A stretch of DNA of 64,000 bases from Micavibrio sp. UBA2137 (GTDB lineage Bacteria > Pseudomonadota > Alphaproteobacteria > Micavibrionales > Micavibrionaceae), in assembly GCA_002328415.1 (NCBI GenBank), contig DCXL01000004.1, positions 665,976 to 729,975 on the forward strand, given 5' to 3'. Below the pieces are notes generated by a model that saw only the letters and a list, made by a program, of their open reading frames with translations, had not been told where the DNA came from and ran no database searches. Each line of letters starts with the position of its first letter. Position 1 is the stretch's first letter. Positions 18,840 through 26,377 of the stretch are shown here, piece after piece. The position numbers were made by a program, and so were the translations under genes.

Positions 18840-18930
18840 AAAGATATCACAGTTTTGATAGATATCCATCCCCTCGGATATTTATCTCACTCCTGGCCGG
18901 TTACCACCCCTCGGTGACCGGCCTTTTTTT
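18840..18930 (+). ncRNA. Candidate small RNA with two CCCCUC-loop hairpins
   Basis: In a 257-base gap with no convincing reading frame, two hairpins follow each other. Hairpin 1 (18857-18886) has an 11-pair stem, one pair being a wobble, and the loop AUCCCCUC. Hairpin 2 (18895-18923) also has 11 pairs with one wobble, the loop ACCCCUC, and is followed by seven T. Both loops expose CCCCUC, complementary to GAGGGG and thus to purine-rich ribosome binding sites. Known alphaproteobacterial sRNAs with C/U-rich loops (CcsR/alpha-r14 type) share this architecture. The 5' end is not defined by a clear promoter; it is placed arbitrarily. Confidence 0.5.
18895..18930 (+). terminator. Strong intrinsic terminator (3' end of the candidate sRNA)
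   Basis: GGCCGGTTACC pairs with GGTGACCGGCC around a seven-base loop, followed by T7. No plus-strand coding gene lies within 2.8 kb upstream (the last is the GT4 ending at 16096), so it most likely ends a short transcript that starts in this gap. Confidence 0.85.
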
Positions 18931-18954
18931 ATTTTCATTCTACCAAGAATCAGT

Positions 18955-20004
18955 ATGCTATTGGCCATGACACAAACGGTTTTCATTACTGGTGCGGCAG
19001 GTTTTATTGGATTTCATCTGGCCAAGCGTTTATGCGAGAGCAAGCCTGACATGCATGTCATTGGGTTGGATAATCTAAATGATTATTACGATCCACAGCT
19101 CAAAACAGACCGCCTTGCGCTCCTTGAAAAACATGACAGTTTCACCTTTGTCAAAGGCGACCTTGCTGACCGCGCGCTTGTTTCCTCAATCTTTGAGAAA
19201 TATAACCCTGCACACGTCATTCATCTTGGCGCACAAGCTGGCGTGCGTTATTCGCTAGAAAATCCCTACTCCTACATAGATAGCAATATAACTGGCACGC
19301 TTAACATTTTAGAAGGCTGCCGCCATTACCCTGTGGAGCATCTTATTTTCGCCTCATCGTCCTCTGTTTATGGTGCAAACACCAAAATTCCATTTTCGGA
19401 AACCGATCTTGTTGCCCACCCTGTCTCCCTTTATGCGGCGACTAAAAAATCCAATGAGATGATGGCACATAGTTATGCTCATCTTTATGGTATTCCTTGC
19501 ACAGGTTTGCGCTTTTTTACAGTTTATGGACCTTGGGGACGTCCCGATATGGCGTATTTCAAATTTATGAATGCCATGGTCGCTGGTAAGCCTATTGATG
19601 TTTACAACCATGGCAAAATGAAGCGCGATTTTACTTATGTTGACGATATTATTGAGGGTATCATTCGCCTCATGCCAAATGTGCCCGCACCAGACAAGAA
19701 TTGGGATTCATCCAATCCTAATCCTGCCAGCTCATCCGCCCCCTATCGCCTTTATAATATAGGGAACAACCAGCCAGAAAATCTGATGGATATGATTACG
19801 ATTTTACAGGAGGAAAGCGGGCTTAAGGCAGAGCTCAACATGATGCCGATGCAGGCAGGGGATGTTGTCTCAACCTATGCTGATATTGATAGTCTTTCAG
19901 ACGACACTGGATTTCGTCCAGACACGTCTTTGAGAGAGGGGTTGCGGCGCTTTGTTGGGTGGTATCGTGAGTATTACGACCTTGGAAACGGACCTACAAA
20001 GTAA
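18955..20004 (+). CDS. NAD-dependent nucleotide-sugar epimerase (UDP-glucuronate 4-epimerase type)
   Basis: 349 residues, short-chain dehydrogenase fold. The NAD loop is FITGAAGFIGFHLAKRL; the catalytic Tyr-Lys pair is in SLYAATKKSNE with the serine in FASSSSVYGAN. The stretch LDNLNDYYDPQLKTDRL and FFTVYGPWGRPDMAYFKF are hallmarks of the GalA/LspL group that converts UDP-glucuronate to UDP-galacturonate. A second in-frame ATG at 18967 may be the true start. It would feed charged sugar to surface polysaccharides such as the locus at 6785-16096. Confidence 0.88.
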   Translation: MLLAMTQTVFITGAAGFIGFHLAKRLCESKPDMHVIGLDNLNDYYDPQLKTDRLALLEKHDSFTFVKGDLADRALVSSIFEKYNPAHVIHLGAQAGVRYSLENPYSYIDSNITGTLNILEGCRHYPVEHLIFASSSSVYGANTKIPFSETDLVAHPVSLYAATKKSNEMMAHSYAHLYGIPCTGLRFFTVYGPWGRPDMAYFKFMNAMVAGKPIDVYNHGKMKRDFTYVDDIIEGIIRLMPNVPAPDKNWDSSNPNPASSSAPYRLYNIGNNQPENLMDMITILQEESGLKAELNMMPMQAGDVVSTYADIDSLSDDTGFRPDTSLREGLRRFVGWYREYYDLGNGPTK

Positions 20005-20021
20005 GGCTTTACAAATAACTG

Positions 20022-20050
20022 TTGCTTTTTAAGGGGGGCGCGATTATGTT
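20022..20050 (+). promoter_or_regulatory. Possible dksA promoter
   Basis: TTGCTT, 17 bases, TATGTT, ending 40 bases before the dksA ATG. The spacer is GC-rich (GGGGGGCGCG), a discriminator-like feature sometimes seen in growth-controlled promoters. A good Shine-Dalgarno (AAAGGAGAG) precedes the ATG. Confidence 0.35.
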
Positions 20051-20090
20051 TTCGCGGTCTGTTTGAGAAGACAAAAGGAGAGAATTTAAA

Positions 20091-20519
20091 ATGGCTGATG
20101 CAAGCGTAATTATTCCAAAAGGATATGAACCAACCGATGAAGAAGAGTTCATGAACCCTGTGATGAAAGAATATTTTCGTCAGAAACTGATTGAGTGGCG
20201 CTCAGACCTTTTGCGTGAGAGTTCTGAAACAATTAAAGAAACACTCCAAGGAACAGAGCTTAATAAACCTGACATGACAGACCGCGCAAGTGCGGAAACT
20301 GATCATGCGCTTGAACTGCGCACACGCGACCGCGAGCGTAAGCTGATTAACAAGATCAATTCAGCCCTTGAGCGTATCAAGGATGATGAATATGGCTACT
20401 GCGAAGAAACAGGCGATCCGATTTCGGTCAAACGCCTTGATGCACGTCCGATTGCTACATTGTCACTCGAGGCCCAAGAACGTCACGAGCGCAAAGAACG
20501 CGTTCACCGCGACGATTAA
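20091..20519 (+). CDS. dksA: RNA polymerase-binding transcription factor DksA
   Basis: 142 residues. DksA binds in the secondary channel of RNA polymerase and with ppGpp reshapes transcription during starvation. The coiled-coil region (about 30-100) carries the conserved DRASAETDHALELRTRDRE, including the tip Asp/Ala pattern, and the C-terminal globular domain reads GYCEETGDPISVKRL then ARPIATLSLEAQERHE. As is usual in alphaproteobacteria, only one cysteine of the zinc finger remains. Single gene. Confidence 0.95.
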   Translation: MADASVIIPKGYEPTDEEEFMNPVMKEYFRQKLIEWRSDLLRESSETIKETLQGTELNKPDMTDRASAETDHALELRTRDRERKLINKINSALERIKDDEYGYCEETGDPISVKRLDARPIATLSLEAQERHERKERVHRDD

Positions 20520-20547
20520 CACCCCTCCCCGATTACCAAGCAAAAAA

Positions 20548-20574
20548 AAGGCGCTGGCACGAATGCCAGCGCTT
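20548..20574 (-). terminator. Intrinsic terminator at the end of the flgH 3' region
   Basis: Nine-pair stem GCGCTGGCA / TGCCAGCGC with a four-base loop. On the minus strand it is followed by a run of eight T, so it ends transcripts coming from flgH about 200 bases downstream of its stop. On the plus strand the T run is missing, but the hairpin also sits 31 bases past dksA and may help there. Confidence 0.75.
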
Positions 20575-20662
20575 CAAGGTAGGGTGGTTGGGTCACTCTT
20601 GTAGGAACCGCCTCTCTTATTTTTCTTGAGTTGAGAGCGTCCCCGAAATCTCTTTTAAATAT

Positions 20663-20685
20663 TCAACCTTCCTAAAGTCGGTTGA
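20663..20685 (-). repeat. Flagellar leader hairpin element, copy A
   Basis: Read on the minus strand: TCAACC stem, 11-base loop GACTTTAGGAA, GGTTGA stem. Its flanks match copy D (upstream of flgC) for a few more bases on each side (TATC before, ATATT after). It lies in the 3' region of flgH, where no gene follows. Confidence 0.8.
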
Positions 20686-20746
20686 GATAACTACTTTCAC
20701 GCCCGCCACTAAAATTTTGGGCGCAAATTTTAAATTAATTATGGTA

Positions 20747-20769
20747 TCAACCAACTTTAGGCAGGTTGA
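20747..20769 (+). repeat. Flagellar leader hairpin element, copy B
   Basis: Plus-strand orientation: TCAACC, loop AACTTTAGGCA, GGTTGA. It ends 5 bases from the flgH stop codon and is inverted relative to copy A 61 bases away, so the two copies can also pair with each other in a flgH transcript. Confidence 0.75.
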
Positions 20770-20774
20770 ACCTT

Positions 20775-21524
20775 TTAAAAAGGAAAAATCACATCATAAA
20801 CTTGCTGGCCATAACGTGGCTGCTGCATGTCTGTAATCTGTCCTTTACCGCCATATGAAATACGTGCCTCGGCCACTTTGTCATACGGGATTGTGTTTTC
20901 AACTGTGATGTCCTCTGGGCGGATAATTCCCGCAAATTCCAGAATACGTTTTTCGAAATTCACGCGGACTTCCTGACGTCCGACAACAACCATATTCCCG
21001 TTCGGCAAGAGTTGTGTTACAACGGCAGCCAAACGCAATCTGATTTCTTCCTCGCGCTCAACGCTTCCCTCGCCACGTGAAAGGGATGTTGACCCAAGAT
21101 TGATAAGATCAGTGTTACTAATGGCCTCTGGGAAGTATTTGTCCAATGCCTCTTCCATACCAAGGAAGGCGCTTAGGTCCGCATCTTCATTGTTTGAACG
21201 GCGACGCTCTGTTTCGTTCTCTAACTCGGCCTCGTCATCTATATCGATAAGAACGGTCAAGATATCACCAACATCAGCGGCCCGTTGGTCTTTGAAGAAA
21301 CTTTTCTTATCAGACGACCAAAGAGAGTTGGCCTTTTTCTCAACAGTTACAGCTGCGGGCATTGGCATACTCACCGCATTTGCATTTGGATTTTGCGCGG
21401 GGTTTTCAATCGGGCTCATATCAGGCGCCTTCCCGATATTGGCCAGTCTTTCACCAGCACCACATCCTGAGAGAAGTGAGAGTGCTGCGCATCCGATAAG
21501 GAGATTTTTTGTTAAATGTTTCAT
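20775..21524 (-). CDS. flgH: Flagellar L-ring protein FlgH
   Basis: Outer-membrane lipoprotein that forms the L ring around the flagellar rod. From the ATG complementary to 21522-21524 the protein is MKHLTKNLLIGCAALSLLSGC, with a clear lipobox (LLSGC); a TTG three codons upstream is less likely. FlgH motifs follow: SLWSSDKKSFFKDQRAADVGDILTVLI and LPNGNMVVVGRQEVRVNFEKRI, and a C-terminal RISYGGKGQITDMQQPRYGQQ. Last gene of the flgF-flgG-flgA-flgH unit; its 3' region carries two palindromic elements and a terminator. Confidence 0.96.
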   Translation of the reverse strand: MKHLTKNLLIGCAALSLLSGCGAGERLANIGKAPDMSPIENPAQNPNANAVSMPMPAAVTVEKKANSLWSSDKKSFFKDQRAADVGDILTVLIDIDDEAELENETERRRSNNEDADLSAFLGMEEALDKYFPEAISNTDLINLGSTSLSRGEGSVEREEEIRLRLAAVVTQLLPNGNMVVVGRQEVRVNFEKRILEFAGIIRPEDITVENTIPYDKVAEARISYGGKGQITDMQQPRYGQQVYDVIFPF

Positions 21525-21551
21525 TGTTCCCAACCTTGTTTAAGTTTTAAG

Positions 21552-22559
21552 TTAGCGGATTGTGACCTCATTTAGACCTGTGACCAGACCGTTGAGGTTC
21601 TTATTGCTTTCTGTATTGACCACGCGGACAAATTCACCACGTGCGCCATTTTGAAGTGCCTTACCCTTGGCAGTGAGACGCATAATCTCGTTATCAAAAA
21701 TCAGTGTTAGCTCTGAGCCACGCTCAACAAGTTGCGGCAAGGCAATATCAATATTGCGAATAGGGTCGTTTGGCTTCAGGCTTTTCGCCGCTGCCATACC
21801 CTGCAGGTCACTGACATGCATCAATGTGCCTCTTGGAAGCGCATCTTCACGCAAGCGCAGTGTTTTAACATCAGACGCGCTGATTATATCACCTTCCTTC
21901 ACATAGGACATAAGCACTGGGATCTCGACTGTTTCGTGCACAAATCCTGTGACTGTGTAGCTTTTCAAAGGACGGTCAACAGAGGGCGCAAACAGGCTTG
22001 CCTGAAAACTATTTGTTGACGGGTTTAAGCGAAAATCATCCAGCTCAATTGTTTGTGGCTCGCCTTCTGGCAAGATAAAGCGGGCAAGATTTTCATGAAT
22101 TTCGATATCTGTATCGCGTGCAATTCCCTTTTCAAGAAGTGCCTCCTTAATACTGCTTTCGACCATATTTTTACTTGCCACTGTTGCATCACGGCGGATA
22201 ACGACTTCGTCCAAGACAGATTGTGCCTGCCAGTCAAGATTTGCCGCACGTGCAATACGCATGAGCGTTCTCGCATTAATACGCATTTCTTCACCTGGCA
22301 TGGGTGTGCGACCAATGACTTTGTCGGCCTTTGCGCCTGCATTTTCGAAAATGTCACCAAGGCGCAAGATGTCTGATTTTACAACCGCCAATGTACGGAG
22401 GTCCGCAGCCGTTGCTGATTTCACATGGAACATGACAAACATGAAGAGTGAGCATAGAACAATTGATACAACCATGCTTTTTGCGGTCAACATCGCAATA
22501 GCAAAGACAGAGCTTTGCGCTTCAATGTTTCTGTAATGTGGTCTTGTATATGCTTTCAT
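21552..22559 (-). CDS. flgA: Flagellar P-ring assembly chaperone FlgA
   Basis: Periplasmic chaperone for P-ring formation. 335 residues, with an N-terminal hydrophobic export segment at about 28-50 (MVVSIVLCSLFMFVMF). The SAF domain and C-terminal FlgA signature are visible: PVLMSYVKEGDIISASDVKTL, MAAAKSLKPNDPIRNIDI and LTLIFDNEIMRLTAKGKALQNG. The ATG has a good Shine-Dalgarno (AAAGGAG) and is preceded, exactly 22 bases upstream, by hairpin copy C. No FlgI gene is present in the window, although FlgA serves it. Confidence 0.92.
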   Translation of the reverse strand: MKAYTRPHYRNIEAQSSVFAIAMLTAKSMVVSIVLCSLFMFVMFHVKSATAADLRTLAVVKSDILRLGDIFENAGAKADKVIGRTPMPGEEMRINARTLMRIARAANLDWQAQSVLDEVVIRRDATVASKNMVESSIKEALLEKGIARDTDIEIHENLARFILPEGEPQTIELDDFRLNPSTNSFQASLFAPSVDRPLKSYTVTGFVHETVEIPVLMSYVKEGDIISASDVKTLRLREDALPRGTLMHVSDLQGMAAAKSLKPNDPIRNIDIALPQLVERGSELTLIFDNEIMRLTAKGKALQNGARGEFVRVVNTESNKNLNGLVTGLNEVTIR

Positions 22560-22581
22560 GATCCAACTCCTTTTATAATCT

Positions 22582-22604
22582 TTAACCTTCCTAAAGTCGG
22601 TTAA
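22582..22604 (-). repeat. Flagellar leader hairpin element, copy C (upstream of flgA)
   Basis: Minus-strand: TTAACC, loop GACTTTAGGAA, GGTTAA. Compared with the other copies the second stem pair has changed from C-G to T-A on both sides, so pairing is kept. Its 3' end is 22 bases before the flgA ATG, as in copy D before flgC. Confidence 0.8.
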
Positions 22605-22661
22605 GACACGCGTTCGTTATATAATTATTGTCTTTGCAAAACGCGTGCCAACTTCATCTCA

Positions 22662-23447
22662 TTACCTTAATTGCGAGAGCGTTCCCATCATTTCATCTGA
22701 TGTTGAGATAACCTGCGAGTTCAACTCGTAAGCACGTTGCGCGGTAATCATGGAGGTAATTTCCTTCACAACATCCACGTTGGATTGCTCCAGCGCACCT
22801 TGCAGCAACGTTCCGAAATTTTCTTGCCCTGGCAAATCAACAATCGGGTCACCCGAGGCCTCTGTTTCAAGGAACAAGCTGTCACCTATTGCCTCAAGTC
22901 CAGCGGGGTTAATAAAGTTCGCGAGTTCAAACTGTCCAATTTCCTGAAGGTCTGACTGGTCAGCCAATCTGATAAAGACCTGACCTGACTCGTTAATTTC
23001 AAGGTTAACCGTGTCATCAGGCACTGTAATACCTGGTTCAACACGTAAACCTTGGTTTGTCACAACCTCGCCATCACCATTGAGTTGGAGCGAGCCTGCA
23101 CGTGTGTAGGCTGTCTCACCATTAGGGAGTTCCACTTGGAAGTAGCCTTGACCGTTAATAGCCAAATCAAGCTCACTATCTGTAATTTGAACCGTACCCT
23201 GTGTGTGAATACGGTAAGTCGCAGCAGGACGCACACCTAGACCAATTTGAATACCTGAGGGCACAATTGTGTCATCTGATGTCGAACTTGTCCCTGGACG
23301 TGTGATGTTCTGATACATCAAATCCTGAAACTCGATACGCTGACGCTTAAATCCTGTCGTCGTCATATTCGCAATGTTGTTGGAAATAACATCAACATTC
23401 ATTTGTTGAGCTAGCATTCCTGTTGCGCCAATATCTAGTGATCTCAT
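22662..23447 (-). CDS. flgG: Flagellar distal rod protein FlgG
   Basis: 261 residues, standard FlgG length. N terminus MRSLDIGATGMLAQQMNVDV followed by SNNIANMTTTGFKRQRIEFQD, and C terminus LEQSNVDVVKEITSMITAQR then AYELNSQVI, are the paired coiled-coil ends of rod proteins. The internal GYFQVELPNGETAYTRAG block is also typical. Shine-Dalgarno AAGGAG 8 bases before the ATG. It is 28 bases downstream of flgF. Confidence 0.97.
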   Translation of the reverse strand: MRSLDIGATGMLAQQMNVDVISNNIANMTTTGFKRQRIEFQDLMYQNITRPGTSSTSDDTIVPSGIQIGLGVRPAATYRIHTQGTVQITDSELDLAINGQGYFQVELPNGETAYTRAGSLQLNGDGEVVTNQGLRVEPGITVPDDTVNLEINESGQVFIRLADQSDLQEIGQFELANFINPAGLEAIGDSLFLETEASGDPIVDLPGQENFGTLLQGALEQSNVDVVKEITSMITAQRAYELNSQVISTSDEMMGTLSQLR

Positions 23448-23475
23448 GATCTTACTCCTTCTTTAATTTTATTTT

Positions 23476-24204
23476 TTATTGCTGTGGGCGGCCCAGTCTT
23501 TGGATCGCTGATTGTTGTCTTTCATGGTCATTTTGGAGCATGCGCTGCATACTCTGATATTCACGCGAGACCTCAATCATGCGTGTCATCTCAAGCATCG
23601 GATTCACATTCGACCCTTCAACTTGGCCCTGCAAAACAACTGTGTTCACGGCCTCTGTGCCCTGCTCTGTTGTTCTATAAAGACCATTTCCTGAGGGTGT
23701 GAGTGATTGCGGATTACGAAACTCGTGAACCATAATCTGCCCTACACCGCCTTGATCTGTCGTAATAACACCGCGCTGGTCGATACTGATACTCTTGATT
23801 CCTTCTGGGATTTTAATGAAACCACCATTATCCGAAGACACGCGGTAGCCAGCCGATGTCACAATTTCACGCTCGTTATTGAGCGAGAAATTACCAGCAC
23901 GCGTGTATTGAATTTCACCATTTCCTGAGTCCACACCAATAAAGCCCGGGCCTGTTAGGGCGATATCCAGTTCATTGCCAGTCAGGCGCATTGGACCAGG
24001 TGCTGTAATGTCATACTGCCCATAATCATTCACCATGGAAATAGGGTCATCATTCCCACGTGGATCTGAAATAAATTCTTTAAAAAGTGGCTGTTGCGCG
24101 CGGTAACCAGGCGTATTCAGATTGGCAATATTGTTTGCCACCAAATTCATACCCGTTTCCAACACTAATTGGCGCGAGAGGCCTACATACAATCCATTTT
24201 CCAT
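23476..24204 (-). CDS. flgF: Flagellar proximal rod protein FlgF
   Basis: 242 residues. Starts MENGLYVGLSRQLVLETGMN, with VANNIANLNTPGYRAQQPLF, the rod/hook family N-terminal motif, and ends with EGSNVNPMLEMTRMIEVSRE and YQSMQRMLQNDHERQ. First gene of the minus-strand rod/ring operon; a sigma-54-like promoter lies about 90-105 bases upstream. Confidence 0.95.
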   Translation of the reverse strand: MENGLYVGLSRQLVLETGMNLVANNIANLNTPGYRAQQPLFKEFISDPRGNDDPISMVNDYGQYDITAPGPMRLTGNELDIALTGPGFIGVDSGNGEIQYTRAGNFSLNNEREIVTSAGYRVSSDNGGFIKIPEGIKSISIDQRGVITTDQGGVGQIMVHEFRNPQSLTPSGNGLYRTTEQGTEAVNTVVLQGQVEGSNVNPMLEMTRMIEVSREYQSMQRMLQNDHERQQSAIQRLGRPQQ

Positions 24205-24294
24205 GACGTTTCCAACCTTTTCTTAAGTTAACGTTTCAGCCTTACTTTATTGACTGATCGTCGAGACATAGTCGTGTCCCTTCCCTGTTACATA

Positions 24295-24310
24295 TGCACA
24301 GAGCATGCCA
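24295..24310 (-). promoter_or_regulatory. Probable sigma-54 promoter for flgF-flgG-flgA-flgH
   Basis: On the minus strand: TGGCATGCTCTGTGCA. Against the consensus TGGCACG-N4-TTGCA it has the essential GG and GC with exactly ten bases between them, and two mismatches. Predicted start of transcription near 24283, about 80 bases before the flgF ATG. Confidence 0.55.
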
Positions 24311-24515
24311 AAAGTCTTTTTCATTGTTTTTCAATTATTTAGAAGGATGGTGGCAGGTTTTGCCTGCCGAAGTGATGCACATTCACACGTTTGTGACATA
24401 CGGACTTGGGCATTTTTTTCCTAATATTATGTGTATCTTTATCTGGCATCACTTTATTCGTGGCATGCATATGCTATAGTTTTGAAATTAAACACGAATA
24501 AAAGATGACATTTCT
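24311..24515. other. Intergenic region between divergent flgF and fliL operons
   Basis: The whole gap spans 24205-24515. Besides the sigma-54-like site it contains a GC-rich inverted repeat, GGCAGG-TTTTG-CCTGCC (around 24351-24367), without a T run, and a stretch before fliL with two TGGCAT boxes whose -12 GC is misplaced. No convincing reading frame. The fliL start lacks a clear Shine-Dalgarno. Confidence 0.4.
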
Positions 24516-25070
24516 ATGGTTGATAATCCAAATTTGAATGCGCCAGGTGCACCGCAGCAAGAAAACACTTCTGCGCCTTCTCTGGATGAAAATGAAGGAA
24601 AAAGCAAGAAGGGCCTTATTCTTGTTATCTTCTTAATCATGCTGTCTGCTATTGGTGCAGGCCTCTATTTCAGTGGATTACTCGATAGCGTTCTTGGCAT
24701 TGAATCTGAAACAACCGAAACAACCCCCGAAGAAACAGCCAAGGCCAAACGTGACGCGAGTGACGCAACTGTTACCTTTCTTCCCATTCCAGACATGATT
24801 GTAAACTTAAGCTCACCTGACGGAAAGCCACGGTATCTGAGGCTGAGCGTTCAATTGGAGCTTAACTCAGAAGAAGATGTTGTTGCTGTACAAGCCATAT
24901 TGCCGCGCGTAATTGACCAGTTTCAAACCTATTTACGCGAGCTGCGTATTTCAGATTTACGCGGTTCAAAGGGAATTTACCGCCTACAGACCGAGCTTCT
25001 CGCACGTGTGAACGCGGCCTCTCCTGTGGAGGTCAGAGATGTTCTGTTTCAAGAGATTTTGATCCAGTAA
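24516..25070 (+). CDS. fliL: Flagellar basal body-associated protein FliL
   Basis: Single-pass inner-membrane protein that supports the stator-rotor interface. 184 residues: Asn/Pro-rich N terminus, a transmembrane helix at about 32-52 (KKGLILVIFLIMLSAIGAG), a linker rich in Thr/Glu, then the periplasmic domain with TFLPIPDMIVNLSSPDGKPR and LRLSVQLELNSEEDV. It starts the plus-strand motor block; fliM follows after 137 bases that hold a terminator-like repeat. Confidence 0.92.
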   Translation: MVDNPNLNAPGAPQQENTSAPSLDENEGKSKKGLILVIFLIMLSAIGAGLYFSGLLDSVLGIESETTETTPEETAKAKRDASDATVTFLPIPDMIVNLSSPDGKPRYLRLSVQLELNSEEDVVAVQAILPRVIDQFQTYLRELRISDLRGSKGIYRLQTELLARVNAASPVEVRDVLFQEILIQ

Positions 25071-25095
25071 AAGGAACTTAAATATAAAGCCTCAT

Positions 25096-25126
25096 AAAAA
25101 AGGACTAATGCAAAGCGCCCTTTTTT
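25096..25126 (+). terminator. Terminator-like A/T-tract hairpin between fliL and fliM
   Basis: AAAAAAGG and CCTTTTTT form an 8-pair stem around a 15-base loop; the T side itself can act as the U tract. It would work on both strands. Thirty bases further, GCACCT and AGGTGC (25155-25181) form another inverted repeat in the fliM leader. Confidence 0.45.
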
Positions 25127-25207
25127 CATGGTAGAATAGAGTAAATAAAGAGAAGCACCTTTAAAATAACCAAAGAGGTGCATGTTACGGGAACGTTAAA
25201 AGCAACT

Positions 25208-26305
25208 ATGAGCGATTCAAAACAAAACGCTGTAAAAGAGACATCCGAGGAGAAGGAAGCGGTCAAAAAGAACGCTGGCCTGACCGATGAGGATATTAAT
25301 AATGAAATATCCGCATCAGACGAAGATATCGATATGGGGGACGATAGCCCAATCCTGAACAAGGACGAAATTGATTCTCTTCTTGGACTTGGCGATGATT
25401 ACGCTGACATTGATGATGGATCAGGTGTCATGGCGCTTATTAATTCAGCGCTTGTGAATTACGAACGTCTGCCAATGCTCGACATTGTGTTTGACCGCCT
25501 CGTGCGTCTCATGTCGACATCATTGCGTAATTTGACCAGCGATAATGTCGATATCAGCCTTGACCATGTTTCAACCGTGCGCTTTGGCGATTACCTGAAT
25601 TCCATCCCCCTTCCTGCCATGCTCTCTGTTTTTAAGGCCGAGGAATGGGATAATTACGGACTTATGGTCACGGATAGCTCACTTATTTATTCTGTTGTTG
25701 ATGTCCTTCTTGGTGGCCGTAAAGGGACCCCCTCTATTCGTGTGGAAGGCCGCCCTTACACAACAATTGAGACAAAGCTGGTCGAGCGCATGATTAATGT
25801 GTGCTTGGGTGATCTCTCATCTGCCTTTGACCCGCTTTCGCCTGTGACATTTGCGTTTGAGCGCATGGAAACCAACCCACGTTTTGCAACCATTACACAA
25901 TCAGGCAATGCCTGTGTGCTTGCGCGCATGCGCATTGATATGGGTGACCGTGGCGGGCGCGCTGAAATTCTTATTCCCTATGCTACGCTTGAACCTATTC
26001 GCGAGCTTCTTCTCCAGATGTTTATGGGGGAAAAGTTTGGACGTGATTCCATCTGGGAAAGCCACCTGACAGAAGAGCTTTTGCAAACTGACATCTATCT
26101 CTCCGCCATTTTAGGCGAGCTAACAATGCCCTTGGATACAATGTTAAACTTGAAAAAAGGGCAAACTTTGTATTTTAATACAAAGCCTGAAGACAAAATT
26201 GAATTATGTTGCGGTGATTTCCCTATATATAAAGGCCCTATGGGGCAAAAACAGGGAAAGATCGCCGTGAAGATTGAAAACTATATTCCGCCTAAGAAGG
26301 ACTAA
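25208..26305 (+). CDS. fliM: Flagellar motor switch protein FliM
   Basis: Rotor switch protein that binds CheY-P and joins FliG and FliN. I chose the ATG at 25208; a GTG at 25178 is also in frame. Residues 1-48 are an unusual acidic/lysine-rich extension; the CheY-binding helix ILNKDEIDSLLG, normally at the very N terminus, is at about 49-60. The middle domain has VMALINSALVNYERLPMLDI and LTSDNVDISLDHVSTVRFGDY, and the C-terminal SpoA domain includes LGELTMPLDTMLNLKKGQTL. No fliN or fliG is adjacent. Confidence 0.93.
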   Translation: MSDSKQNAVKETSEEKEAVKKNAGLTDEDINNEISASDEDIDMGDDSPILNKDEIDSLLGLGDDYADIDDGSGVMALINSALVNYERLPMLDIVFDRLVRLMSTSLRNLTSDNVDISLDHVSTVRFGDYLNSIPLPAMLSVFKAEEWDNYGLMVTDSSLIYSVVDVLLGGRKGTPSIRVEGRPYTTIETKLVERMINVCLGDLSSAFDPLSPVTFAFERMETNPRFATITQSGNACVLARMRIDMGDRGGRAEILIPYATLEPIRELLLQMFMGEKFGRDSIWESHLTEELLQTDIYLSAILGELTMPLDTMLNLKKGQTLYFNTKPEDKIELCCGDFPIYKGPMGQKQGKIAVKIENYIPPKKD

Positions 26306-26377
26306 GGCAAAGGATAATAGCGTTTTCAAGCGTATATAAAGAATATAAGACTGCGTAAAAGTTAGGACGGGTAAGTC

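Noticed and set aside
24294..24479. Open frame of 61 codons between flgF and fliL
   Set aside because: Composition is not protein-like (many Trp, His, Phe), there is no ribosome binding site, and it overlaps the sigma-54-like promoter of flgF.
24440..24480. Sigma-54 site before fliL (two TGGCAT boxes)
   Set aside because: The GC of the -12 element is one base too close for the second box and missing for the first; spacing in this promoter class is strict.
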